Part shown: positions 1 through 7,416 of the stretch, one piece after another
Position numbering within the stretch: position 1 is the stretch's first letter
Layout of the letters: the number at the start of each line of letters is the position of its first letter
Assembly (NCBI GenBank): GCA_963843465.1
Contig: CAWJKP010000003.1
Coordinates: forward strand, 620,001-684,000
Origin: CAWJKP01 sp963843465
GTDB lineage: Bacteria; Planctomycetota; Planctomycetia; Pirellulales; Thermoguttaceae
Direction of reading: 5' to 3'
Length of the DNA stretch: 64,000 nt
The notes under the pieces: generated by a model
The model's input: the letters and a program-made list of their open reading frames with translations, nothing else
Databases searched by the model: none
What the model was told of the DNA's origin: nothing
Translations under genes and position numbers: made by a program

Positions 1-75
1 CCCGGCGTCCGCTGGTTGTCGGAAAAAAGCGTGTCCCACTGCGCCATGCTGTTCTTTCTGCGCCGTTGTCTGCCA

Positions 76-173
76 GTAGGGTGGGACCAGTTCGCGTGAG
101 CGAGCGCCGGCCCACCGTCGCCGCCAAATCATGGTGGGCCGGCGGCCGGCAAGGCCGCCTTGTCCCACCCTAC
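76..173. repeat. Pair of GTAGGGTGGGAC-type palindromic repeats
   Basis: Two copies of a roughly 41-bp interspersed element sit in opposite orientation at 76-116 and 132-173. Each has GTAGGGTGGGAC at one end and GCCGGCCCACC at the other, with a variable middle. The same element recurs at 7621, 8111, 14995, 17312, 17332 and 17463. The first 182 bases show no convincing gene; the gas vesicle operon probably continues beyond the window edge. Confidence 0.75.
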
Positions 174-182
174 AACTTCCCC

Positions 183-485
183 TCACCGAGGCGCCCCTCC
201 GGGCGGGCACCGACCGAAGGTTGGTCGCGGCAAGAGGTGCCTGTCCCCCTTTCCCGCCGGCAAGGATGCTGGTTTGCCGAAGTGCGGCGCGGGCGGAAGC
301 CATCCCGCCTGCCGGGCGGTCTCCGCGGAGCTGAGCAACAACTGCAAGCGGAGGTAGATGAGCTCGATGTCGGCCACGGTGATCGCAATCTCGCCCGCCA
401 GAACGACTCCCGTATTGAGGACGCGGTCGAGCAATTCCAAAATGGTGTCGCCCCTTTCGCCGGCCGCAGCGTCTTCGCATTTCAT
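183..485 (-). CDS. GvpA/J/S-family gas vesicle protein
   Basis: A 100-residue protein with the GvpA-superfamily core over residues 10-60: an amphipathic helix (ILELLDRVLN), a strand-turn-strand hydrophobic segment (GVVLAGEIAITVADIELIYL) and a second helix (LLLSSAET). Such minor GvpA homologues (GvpJ, GvpM, GvpS) are thought to nucleate or cap the protein shell of the vesicle. The start codon overlaps the gvpG stop as ATGA, so the genes are translationally coupled. The last 40 residues are basic and Pro/Gly rich and unlike the family; they may be a tail acquired from repeat sequence. GvpS versus GvpJ cannot be decided from sequence alone. Confidence 0.8.
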   Translation of the reverse strand: MKCEDAAAGERGDTILELLDRVLNTGVVLAGEIAITVADIELIYLRLQLLLSSAETARQAGWLPPAPHFGKPASLPAGKGDRHLLPRPTFGRCPPGGAPR

Positions 486-730
486 GGTCGTTCTCCGATG
501 CTCCCGGCCTCCTGGCAGGCCTCCAGCCGGTCGAGGAGGTCGGACTCGCGGGCATTGAAGTCTGCGTCGCCGATTCGGCCCCCGTCCAGGAGTTGATGGA
601 GCTCGGCCAGGGCGGCCAAGATGTCCTTCTCCTGTTTCTCCAGGTCTTCTTGCGCCGCCTCGCGGACCTTCTGGCAGATCGCAGCCAGGCCTTTCATCGG
701 CGCCAGGAGGATATCGTCGAGGAGGAACAT
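482..730 (-). CDS. gvpG: Gas vesicle protein GvpG
   Basis: An 82-residue protein beginning MFLLDDILLAPMKG, the typical GvpG N-terminus, followed by a charged helical region (KVREAAQEDLEKQEKDILAAL) and a short acidic C-terminal segment. GvpG is a small accessory protein needed early in vesicle assembly, where it binds GvpF/L-type proteins. The length matches the family (about 80-100 residues). The ATG at 730 was chosen because the family N-terminus starts there; the longer upstream reading is made of repeat DNA. It lies downstream of the GvpF/L gene and overlaps the next gene by 4 bases. Confidence 0.85.
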   Translation of the reverse strand: MFLLDDILLAPMKGLAAICQKVREAAQEDLEKQEKDILAALAELHQLLDGGRIGDADFNARESDLLDRLEACQEAGSIGERP

Positions 731-811
731 GAGTTGTCTGCTTTCCGGTGATGCCCAAGTCTCTGTTGAGTTTTGACGATCAACTTGAGTAATCGTGCGC
801 CCCCCACCACA

Positions 812-875
812 TCGTAAGCGCGAAGCGTAAGCGAGGGAGGGCCAACGCTTTCCCTCGCTTACGCTTCGGGTTACG
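812..875. repeat. Inverted repeat, GAAGCGTAAGCGAGG family
   Basis: Arms GAAGCGTAAGCGAGGGA (822-838) and its complement (851-867) form a strong hairpin between gvpG and the GvpF/L gene. The same family occurs at 12048-12109 and 18195-18251. It could act as a terminator-like or mRNA-processing structure inside the operon. Confidence 0.75.
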
Positions 876-964
876 ACTGGCCGAGTATGCCTCTCTTGTC
901 CGTCAAAACTCATCAGATGAAAATTGTCCAAGTAATTCCTGAGCGCGCGCTACGCGGCCCGCCG

Positions 965-1726
965 CTAGTTCAAGGTCAAGTCCACGTCCGCGAAGTTGTA
1001 AGGCGGCCAGGGGCCGTTGTACTCGAAGCGATAGTGATCGTCGAAGAGCAGCGCCGCCCGCCTGACGCCCTCTTCCCATTCTCCTTGCCGGTCTCTCTCG
1101 ACCAGGCTGGCCAGCTTGAGGATCATCCGCTCCTCGCCGGGGTCGATGCTGCGAACGTCGACGCAGCAACCGGCCAGCGACTCTTTCACGCGCTGCGCGT
1201 GGCGCTGGCGGGATTGCCGCAGCAAGGAGACGAACCGCTCGCCCAGCTCGATCTTCTCCTCGACCGTCGGCAGCCGGCCGGGCCGGAACAGCCGGTCGCG
1301 CATCGCCTCCAGCTCCTGGTGGGTAGCCACGAAGTATTCGAAGACGTTGGGCAGGTCCCAATAGACCTTCAGTCCCATCTCCACCTTGCCCCGCAGGCGG
1401 TCCAGCAAACAGGCGAAGCCCTCTTGATTCCGCCGCAGCACGCGCCGCAATTCCGCGTCGCTGCCGCTGACGGTGCCGAAGACCACCGGCAGCACCGGCC
1501 GCTGGTCGGCCAGATCGCGCAGGACGTGGTGATGGGCCGCCAGGTTCGCCCGCTGCGGGCGGACCTTGCCCACGCCGAGCCGGCTCACGATGGCCGCCAA
1601 GGAGCCCTCGACGACCAACTCGACCGCGGCCCCTCCCACGCCGTCCCGGGAGCTGGCCATCGGCTCCGCAACCGTGATGCCGTAGAGATACCAACCTGTT
1701 CGACTCGGGGCCGACGCGATTGACAC
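965..1726 (-). CDS. Gas vesicle protein GvpF/GvpL family
   Basis: A 253-residue protein. N-terminal TGWYLYGITV and the central PVLPVVFGTVSG segment are signature stretches of GvpF/GvpL, and the later DLPNVFEYF plus basic helix (RQSRQRHAQRVKE) also fit. GvpF/L proteins are shell-assembly factors that bind GvpA and may prevent its aggregation; the family is usually 210-280 residues. A GTG at 1726 is preferred over longer in-frame readings because AGGAGG lies 8 bases upstream. The protein ends NFADVDLTLN, as is common in GvpL. It lies between the zinc-ribbon gene and gvpG. GvpF and GvpL are paralogues and cannot be separated here. Confidence 0.88.
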   Translation of the reverse strand: MSIASAPSRTGWYLYGITVAEPMASSRDGVGGAAVELVVEGSLAAIVSRLGVGKVRPQRANLAAHHHVLRDLADQRPVLPVVFGTVSGSDAELRRVLRRNQEGFACLLDRLRGKVEMGLKVYWDLPNVFEYFVATHQELEAMRDRLFRPGRLPTVEEKIELGERFVSLLRQSRQRHAQRVKESLAGCCVDVRSIDPGEERMILKLASLVERDRQGEWEEGVRRAALLFDDHYRFEYNGPWPPYNFADVDLTLN

Positions 1727-1796
1727 GCGGGTTCCTCCTGTTCCGGCCTGTAAAATAATAAGTTGCGCAATCTTATTGAACCCAAGGAAGCGCAGA

Positions 1797-1991
1797 CTAC
1801 TCCGGCGGCTGCGACGTGCAGGCAACCGCCTCGCGCGGGCTTCGTACCAGCTCGACCGATTTCACGTGGCCCTCTTCAGTGCGGATAGCCAGGAGGCTGG
1901 CGCAAATGAAACACCTTACCTGGCCTTGATAATCGTCGTAGGCGTCCCGCAAATCGAGCGCATGGCCGCACGACAGACAATTCACCTTCAT
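1797..1991 (-). CDS. Small zinc-ribbon-like protein in gvp operon
   Basis: A 64-residue protein with two cysteine pairs, CLSCGH near residue 5 and CFICAS near residue 27, spaced like a rubredoxin-type zinc ribbon, then a short strand-rich tail. Its ATG overlaps the gvpO stop (ATGA), so it is translationally coupled to gvpO. It is not one of the named Gvp proteins known to me. The coupling suggests a role with GvpO, perhaps as a regulatory or assembly partner, but that is inference. Confidence 0.65.
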   Translation of the reverse strand: MKVNCLSCGHALDLRDAYDDYQGQVRCFICASLLAIRTEEGHVKSVELVRSPREAVACTSQPPE

Positions 1992-2293
1992 GATGCCCTC
2001 TCCGCTTCTTGGATTTCATAGGCGACGACGTTCAACCGCTCGTCCAGACGGACCACATAGCAGCTCTGATCGAGCACGGGACGCTGCGTCGAAAGCCGGA
2101 GGGCCTGAAGGATGGCGTTGGGCTGCCAAACCACGGCGTCCGCCTCCCAGACGGCTTCGTGGGACTCCAGGGGAGCGATCCTGGTGACGTCGACCCGCCA
2201 GACCTCCGGCAAGGCTTCCCGCAGGAAAGTCTGCACGGCGGCCCGGGCGTCCACGAGCGTGGGACGATGGCCGGCGAGTTTTTCGGTCGTCAT
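1988..2293 (-). CDS. gvpO: Gas vesicle protein GvpO family
   Basis: A 101-residue protein. The part from about residue 20 to the end, including WRVDVTRIAPLESHEAVWEA and CYVVRLDERLNVVAYE, matches the GvpO pattern of a helical start followed by a small alpha/beta domain ending in a DExxxVVxYE strand. GvpO is required for vesicle formation in haloarchaea and is found in many bacterial clusters; its biochemical role is unsettled. The ATG at 2293 has AAGGAGG 6 bases upstream, which decides the start against a longer reading. It overlaps the next gene by 4 bases. Confidence 0.72.
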   Translation of the reverse strand: MTTEKLAGHRPTLVDARAAVQTFLREALPEVWRVDVTRIAPLESHEAVWEADAVVWQPNAILQALRLSTQRPVLDQSCYVVRLDERLNVVAYEIQEAERAS

Positions 2294-2364
2294 GGTGCCT
2301 CCTTGTGCTCCTCTCGCTCCGCGAGAGAAATAACGTCGCGCGGAGCGTGACGAGTACCAGTACC

Positions 2365-2643
2365 TCAATATTTCAACGTGAAACCGTGCGCCTGCTGAGA
2401 TCCGGCCTCATCGGCTGGAGGAGCAGCGGCCAGGAGTCCTGCCTGTTCATGGTCGAGCTCGCCGATCTTCCCTTCCATTTCTTCCGCCCGCTTCCTCGCC
2501 GCGTCGCGGACCTTGCGGCAGAGCGACTTCTTCAGCTCCAGGCTGGCCGCGCGAAGGAACTTCCGCTGCGGATTCTCCACTTCGCTGGTGAGGCTGCTGC
2601 GGGTGCGGATGTCCTGCAGCCCTTTGCGAGTCAGGCTTCTCAT
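2365..2643 (-). CDS. Small basic helical protein in gvp operon
   Basis: A 92-residue, highly charged, mostly helical protein (KKSLCRKVRDAARKRAEEME in the middle). The start ATG overlaps the gvpN stop (ATGA), so it is coupled to gvpN. I do not recognise the family. Position and size resemble small accessory genes such as gvpR or gvpQ, but there is no residue-level match I can support. The C-terminal 25 residues are low complexity. Confidence 0.6.
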   Translation of the reverse strand: MRSLTRKGLQDIRTRSSLTSEVENPQRKFLRAASLELKKSLCRKVRDAARKRAEEMEGKIGELDHEQAGLLAAAPPADEAGSQQAHGFTLKY

Positions 2644-3599
2644 ACGAGCACCTCTTCGACTTCGGCCGGCGACGGAGACGGCGGCGGGAGGCGCGACGCG
2701 CGGCCGGCGGCCTTTCCCCAGATCGCCTCGAGCATCGCCGGCAGCTCGTCCGGCGAAGCGGGGTTCTCGCCCTTGCCGCAGCGTTTGCCCAGGTGCAGCA
2801 CGTCGCGGCAGGTGTTCACCACCAGCGGATCGGCCGGATCGCAGGAGAGCCCCTGCGCCGCCAGCACCCTGGCGATCATCACGGCCGCGCGAATGCTGGG
2901 ATGCTGGCCGCAAAGGCCCCGTTTTCGCACCTGGTGCACCAGCTCGACGATCTGTCGGGCCATCTCCTCGCCGACGCCGCCGCTGGAGGCGGTAATCGCC
3001 ACTTCCGTCTGCCGATCGTAGTCGTCCATAGTGATCGTGATCAGCCGGTCCAGCAAGGCGTCCTGGCTGGGGTGTACGCCGGCGTATTCCTGGGGATTGG
3101 AGGTGAAGATCGCGCGAAAGGCCGGGTGGACTTGCAGGTATCCCTCGCCGCCAGGGCCGCGCTTGGGCAGGTTCAACAGCCGCTGGCCGAGCACGCTCAA
3201 GAGCACATTGTTGGCTTCCGGCCGGCTGCGAGTGAACTCGTCGTAGATCAGCACGTGGCCGTGGCGGCAAGCGGTGGTCAAACGATTGTCCGCCCAGAGC
3301 GTCCTCAAGGTCTCTTCGGTCTTCACCACCGAATGGATGAAGTTGTCGATCAGTTTGCTGCGGCGGTAGCCCTGGTCGCTGCCCACCAGGTCGGAGCTGC
3401 CGAACTCGTCGTCGCCGTGGATCAGGGTCACCGGTTGGCGCAGTTGCGCGGCCAGGTGCAGGGCCAGCGTGGTCTTTCCCGTGCCGGAGGGGCCGGCAAG
3501 GTTGACGGGATAGCCCGCCCGCAGGTAGGCCGACGCCCGCTGCACCAGACCCTCCAACTGCGGCGTGAGCACGAACTTCTCACCGGGCTCGGGCCACAC
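2640..3599 (-). CDS. gvpN: Gas vesicle AAA ATPase GvpN
   Basis: A 319-residue MoxR-type AAA protein. The family start FVLTPQLEGLVQRASAYLRAG is followed by Walker A GPSGTGKTTLA near residue 38, the GvpN-typical DEFGSSDLVGSD, Walker B HVLIYDEFTRS, and the sensor region AIFTSNPQEYAGVH. GvpN hydrolyses ATP and promotes vesicle growth. A GTG at 3599 is used because the frame is closed by a stop about 35 bases upstream; no strong ribosome-binding site is visible. The C-terminal 30 residues are Pro/Ser rich and variable. Confidence 0.93.
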   Translation of the reverse strand: MWPEPGEKFVLTPQLEGLVQRASAYLRAGYPVNLAGPSGTGKTTLALHLAAQLRQPVTLIHGDDEFGSSDLVGSDQGYRRSKLIDNFIHSVVKTEETLRTLWADNRLTTACRHGHVLIYDEFTRSRPEANNVLLSVLGQRLLNLPKRGPGGEGYLQVHPAFRAIFTSNPQEYAGVHPSQDALLDRLITITMDDYDRQTEVAITASSGGVGEEMARQIVELVHQVRKRGLCGQHPSIRAAVMIARVLAAQGLSCDPADPLVVNTCRDVLHLGKRCGKGENPASPDELPAMLEAIWGKAAGRASRLPPPSPSPAEVEEVLV

Positions 3600-3659
3600 C
3601 GGCGCCGGGAAGCTCGCGCAAATTCGCTCGTCATGCTCTCACCTCTGCTTGCTGGAGCT

Positions 3660-3850
3660 GTTTACTCATCCTGCAAACGCCACCACCGGCCTTGTGCCCG
3701 GTGGGGCGATGATTGGCAGCTAGAAACATCGGCCGCGGAAGGTGTTCCGTTTTTTTCCTTTCGCCCGGCCGGCAGAGCCGGCCGGGCGAAAGGGAAAAAA
3801 CGGTACATCCGTACAGGGCGTTGCTAGCTGCCAATCATCGCCCCACGGGG
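3660..3850. repeat. Large nested inverted repeat between gvp genes
   Basis: The 285-bp gap between gvpN and the coiled-coil gene is largely one nested palindrome. Outer arms GGGGCGATGATTGGCAGCTA (from 3702) and its complement (to 3844) enclose an inner hairpin built on CCGTTTTTTCC and TTCGCCCGGCCGGC (about 3746-3802). Such a structure could terminate or stabilise transcripts so that upstream gvpA is expressed above the downstream assembly genes. Confidence 0.75.
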
Positions 3851-3884
3851 ATAAACCCCGTGGTGGCGCATGCACTTTGAGTGT

Positions 3885-4199
3885 TTAGCGACCGCGAAAT
3901 CCCCGCCTCGCGGACGGCCGGCCACCGAAGACCTCGCCGCCGTGGCGGAGATCGGCGGCCAGCTCGACCAATTGCCCCCGCGTTTGCTCTGCTTGCTGGC
4001 GGATCGTCCCGCGCAGACCCTGGATCATGGCCGCGAACTCCGCGCGCCGCGTCCGGCCTTGTTCGGCCAGCCGGCCGCCGGTCTGGCAGGCCATTTCCCG
4101 CACTTCGGCGCGGATCTGGCCAATCAGCTTGCGACGGTTCTGGCGGCTTTGGTCCAGATCTTGCCGCAGGCGAAGGAATGCCTCGGAAAACAGTGCCAT
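3885..4199 (-). CDS. Coiled-coil protein between gvpA and gvpN
   Basis: A 104-residue, Arg/Gln/Glu-rich helical protein (FLRLRQDLDQSRQNRRKLIG, then repeated RQQAEQTRGQLVELAADLR) with no membrane segment. The heptad-like spacing suggests a coiled coil. Its place directly after gvpA is where GvpC, GvpP or GvpQ-like proteins sit in other clusters, so an outer-surface or assembly role is plausible. It lacks the 33-residue repeats of GvpC. Family not recognised. Confidence 0.6.
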   Translation of the reverse strand: MALFSEAFLRLRQDLDQSRQNRRKLIGQIRAEVREMACQTGGRLAEQGRTRRAEFAAMIQGLRGTIRQQAEQTRGQLVELAADLRHGGEVFGGRPSARRGFRGR

Positions 4200-4230
4200 C
4201 GTACCTCTCCTCTTCGACGGGCCGCCACGC

Positions 4231-4306
4231 GGAAAAGGGGACAGTCCCCCTTTGCCGGAACGGCCCGCAGGGTGCTTCGCACAAATGGGGACTGTCCCCT
4301 TTTTCC
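4231..4306. repeat. Inverted repeat downstream of gvpA
   Basis: Arms GGAAAAGGGGACAGTCCCC (4231) and GGGGACTGTCCCCTTTTTCC (to 4306) form a stem of about 19 bp in the 227-bp gap after gvpA. In minus-strand RNA it lies 120-195 nt after the gvpA stop and could attenuate read-through into the accessory genes. Confidence 0.7.
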
Positions 4307-4426
4307 TCCCGGGTAAGCGCCGTTGGTTTGCAGAAGGCCGCGGCGGCGGCTGGAGCCCGCCGCAGGCCAGGGGTTGGCTTTCGCCACCGCCGCAGGCCTC
4401 CCCGCAAACAACAACCTTCGCTTCGA

Positions 4427-4645
4427 TCAGGCAGGCGTCGCCGCGGTGGCGGTCAGGCCGATCGCCTCGGCGTACTTGAGGTACGTCTCCACGCTGGCGA
4501 TGACCACGCGGGCCTCGATCGACAGAAGCTCGATGCCCACCAGCGAGACCTTGACGAAAGCATCGATCACGATGCCCTTGTCCAGGATCCGGTCCACCAC
4601 TTCCGACAGGCTGGAAGAATCCATGCTCTTCTGAACCTTAGCCAT
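4427..4645 (-). CDS. gvpA: Major gas vesicle shell protein GvpA
   Basis: A 72-residue protein with the full GvpA fold: N-terminal helix SSLSEVVDRILDKG, beta strand GIVIDAFVKVSLVGIELLSI, then the helix VVIASVETYLKYAEAIG. GvpA polymerises into the ribbed hydrophobic wall of the vesicle, giving cells buoyancy. The ATG at 4645 has AAAGGG about 9 bases upstream and gives the canonical length of about 70 residues; the longer reading adds an unrelated leader. It is the first gene of the minus-strand operon. Only one copy is present in the window. Confidence 0.95.
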   Translation of the reverse strand: MAKVQKSMDSSSLSEVVDRILDKGIVIDAFVKVSLVGIELLSIEARVVIASVETYLKYAEAIGLTATAATPA

Positions 4646-5130
4646 CACACACACCCTTTCATAACAGAAGCTGCGATCCGCTCGTCCCAGGCTTACGCGA
4701 CCCGGGGGTAAGGATCCCAATGACGATCGCCGACATGCACCCTCGGGCAGCGCGGGTATACTTGCATTCGTCGCATCCTACCGACCTGCTTGAGAGTTTC
4801 TTGTGCGACGCGATTCGTCGTCCATTGAGTGAACCATAATACAAGACAACAATTCGTCAATGTGATCCGCGCGTTTTGTTGCATTTACCACGGCCCGCTA
4901 TCGCAAGCGCGACCGTCGGACTCACGCGGCGCGCGGCCCGCGCGGCATCAGGTCTCAGATGGCTGACGAGGGGCGAGCGGCGAGTGGCGAGCGAAGCCAA
5001 TATTGGCCCTTCGGCAGAATGCTTGGGTGGTTCTTCAGGCTTTTGCCCCAGAACGCCTTGGATTCTCGGCGGTTTCACATTCTCCGGGTCACCATCATTC
5101 CCGTGCTGACAACGATGAACCGAATCGAAC

Positions 5131-5180
5131 AGAGAAGAGGCACCGGTACTTCCAACGCAGAGTACCGGTGCCTCTTCTCT
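5131..5180. repeat. Perfect inverted repeat, 19-bp arms
   Basis: AGAGAAGAGGCACCGGTAC at 5131 and its exact complement ending at 5180 are separated by 12 bases. It is a strong hairpin on either strand, in the non-coding stretch between the gvp operon and the regulatory genes. Confidence 0.8.
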
Positions 5181-5312
5181 CTTGGCCTTGCCGGCCGATG
5201 GTTGGGTTTCCCGAGATTCCCGGATGAACCAGGATGCGGGCGGTGTGCGGCTCACCAATCGCCGCTCACCAATCGCCACTCGCCACGTAATCGTTCACGG
5301 GCCGTCATAGTC

Positions 5313-5358
5313 GCCTTTCGCTCCGCGAAAGTAGCGCTACTTTCGCGGAGCGAAAGGC
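5313..5358. repeat. Perfect inverted repeat, 23-bp arms
   Basis: A perfect 46-bp palindrome whose arms begin GCCTTTCGCTCCGCGAAAG. Each arm also contains a smaller internal palindrome (CTTTCGC-TCC-GCGAAAG), so it could form a cruciform or two nested hairpins. Confidence 0.8.
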
Positions 5359-5409
5359 AACAATCGACGCAACGTCCCCGTAGAACAAAAAACGGCCTGT
5401 GAACGGTTA

Positions 5410-5455
5410 CCTGGCCACTCGCCGCTCGCCACTCACCACTCGCCACTGTCGAGCG
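5410..5455. repeat. Heptamer tandem repeats (CCACTCG type)
   Basis: Degenerate 7-bp units CCACTCG, CCGCTCG, CCACTCA, CCACTCG, CCACTGT run head to tail and reach into the 3' end of the next gene, supplying its last codons and stop. Related 7-bp arrays occur at 4970, 5248, 7674, 8063, 12905, 13238, 17386 and 17430. Confidence 0.65.
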
Positions 5456-6038
5456 TCGCCACCTCGAGGCCCGTAGCGCGAAGCGCGTCGAGCCGGTGTG
5501 CTGCGCCGAGGAAGAAGAGACCGGTCTGGCCGTCGGGCAGGGTGGCCGCGATCCGCTGGGCCATGAAACGATCGCGGGCGGCGAGGATCTCGGCCGCTTC
5601 GCCGGACGTGGCACGGGCATCTTGCCCCTGTAACGAGGACGGAGTCTGCTCGTTGGCGGCGCCCAGCCGGCGGCGCTGGAGTTGATACTCGCGGATCAGC
5701 AACTGGGGATCTTCCGTGCCCACCAGAACGGCGCCCCGGCCCATCAATTCGCGGACGAGCTGGTGGTTGAGGCTGCCGGCCTCGGCGAGCTCCTGGAGGA
5801 TCGGCTCTTCCTTGCCGCAGACCGGCAATCCGTCCTGGTAGATCCGCACCCGGCGGTAATCGAGGTGCAAGGCGTCGATGGCCCGGCCAGTGCCCTGCCA
5901 GAGATCGCGGACGGCCCTCTGGCGCTGGTCCCAGCCCGCCGGGCCGAAGCATTTCAGGTAGTGCGCGCGGACCGATTCCGCCAGCGAGCCGAGGTCGGCC
6001 GCGTTGTGGATAATGGGAATGACGATGACGCGTTTCAC
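5433..6038 (-). CDS. Conserved hypothetical protein beside NtrC-like regulator
   Basis: A 201-residue soluble protein of unknown family beginning MKRVIVIPIIHNAADLGSL. Its N-terminal half looks like a Rossmann-like alpha/beta domain, with a further conserved-looking block near the C-terminus (TGLFFLGAAHRLDALRATG). The start overlaps the stop of the NtrC-like gene as ATGA, so the two are one transcription unit. Residues near 140 (GQDARAT) come from a planctomycete interspersed repeat inserted in frame, and the last residues come from a heptamer array. Function not assigned. Confidence 0.6.
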   Translation of the reverse strand: MKRVIVIPIIHNAADLGSLAESVRAHYLKCFGPAGWDQRQRAVRDLWQGTGRAIDALHLDYRRVRIYQDGLPVCGKEEPILQELAEAGSLNHQLVRELMGRGAVLVGTEDPQLLIREYQLQRRRLGAANEQTPSSLQGQDARATSGEAAEILAARDRFMAQRIAATLPDGQTGLFFLGAAHRLDALRATGLEVATLDSGEW

Positions 6039-7416
6039 TCCCCCAGTATCCGGTACAGCGTTCGCCGGTGCAAGCCGAGCACCCGCGCGGCTGCCGCCTT
6101 GTTCCCCCCGTTCCGCTGGACCACCTCATCGACGATCGTGCGCTCGATCTGGCGAAGATCCCCGGCCAGGGGCACCGGGAACGTTTCACGACGACTGCCG
6201 GGGACCCTGGGCGGCGGCAAATCAATCGCCTCGCGGCCGATCTCCGGGCCGTCCGACACCGCCACCGCGCGGGCCACCACGCTGGCCAACTCGGGCAAGT
6301 TGCCCGGCCAATCGTAGCTCCGCAAGCGTTCCCATGCCCCCGCTGAGAAATGCCACGATGGTCCATTGGCGACACCCTGCCGGGCAACGGTTTGGTCCAG
6401 GCAGCGCTGGGCCAGGATCTCCAGGCACTGCGGGCGCTGTCGCAGCGGCGGGACATGCACGTTAACCGCGTTCAGATAGTAGTAGAGCATTCGGGAGAAG
6501 CGCCCTTCGGCTACGGCCGCTTCCAGGTCGCTCGTGGTCGAGGCGATCGCCCTCACGTCCATAAGCTTGGGCGGTTGGCCCGCGCCGCAAGCGTAGACGC
6601 AGCCGTATTGCAGAACATTGAGCAATTGGACCTGGGCCCAAAGCGGCAGGCGGTCGACCTGCGAGAGGAAGACGGTCCCTCCTTGGGCCTCCTGCAAGAG
6701 ACCCTGGTCTTTTCCCTCGATGCCCCGCTGATGGGCGCCGAGGAGCTGCACCGCGAGATCCGCTTCGCGGATCGCGTCGCAGTTGACGTGGACGAAGGTG
6801 CAGCCGGCGCGGCGGCTTTGCCGGTGAATCGCCCGCGCCACCGTCGTCTTTCCCACGCCCGGCTCGCCGTGGATCAGGACGGCGGAGAGGGCCGGGGCGA
6901 TCTTGGCCACCAGGTCGTAGACCCGGCGCATCGCCGGACATCGCGCCACGATCGAATCGTCCGGTCCATCCCCGCCGTCCGCCTGGGCCGGGGCCGGGAC
7001 CGGCGCCGGGGGAACCTGCGGCGCGGCGCGACCCGGCCGACGGCAAAACCACAACGCTCCAGGGCCAGGCCCAGCGCGGTCCGAATGGCTTGCGGCGTGA
7101 AAGGCTTCGTCAGGTAATCGCAAACGCCAAGCCGCAGCGCTTCGATGCACGAACCGACCCTGGCATGACCGGAAACGATCACCGCCGACGCTTGGGGGAG
7201 GATTCGCCGCACTCGCCGCAAGAGATCCAGGCCGTCCATGTCCGGCATCACGAGGTCGACGAACAAGACCTCCACCGGCTCGCGCTTCAGCAGGGCCAGC
7301 GCCTCCTGACCGCTGCCGGCCAGCCATGTCCGCACGCCTTCTCGCTGGAGGACGTTGTCCAGGAACGTGCGGGTATCCGCATCATCGTCGACGACCAGCA
7401 CCCCAGTGTTTGACAC
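6035..7416 (-). CDS. NtrC-like response regulator, frameshifted
   Basis: Receiver domain (VLVVDDDADTR, phosphoacceptor in VLFVDLVMPDMDG, TKPF lysine) followed by a AAA domain (Walker A GEPGVGKTTVA, Walker B-like GGTVFLSQVDRL, YDWPGNLPEL) and a Fis-type HTH (NKAAAARVLGLHRRTLYRI). The receiver and AAA parts lie in different frames; they join if bases are missing in the CG-rich tract 7015-7032. The loop that should carry GAFTGA reads GAHQRGIEGK, so contact with sigma54 is unlikely. GTG at 7416 has GGGGGA upstream. It may regulate the adjacent gas vesicle operon; an NtrC-type regulator (GvrA) does this in Serratia. Confidence 0.75.

Larger units (their letters stand above)
4646..5430. other. Upstream region of gvpA: repeats, no gene seen
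   Basis: No convincing protein gene. The first 200 bases upstream of gvpA are unusually AT-rich for this window and contain TTGACG (4854-4859) and TATTAT (about 4835-4840) on the minus strand; the spacing is shorter than a standard sigma70 promoter, so this is only a weak promoter candidate. The rest holds two perfect inverted repeats and degenerate 7-bp tandem repeats of the type CCACTCG/CCGCTCA at 4970-4990 and 5248-5285. Confidence 0.4.

Noticed and set aside
3885..4199. Calling the coiled-coil protein GvpC
   Set aside because: No 33-residue repeats and no matching motif.
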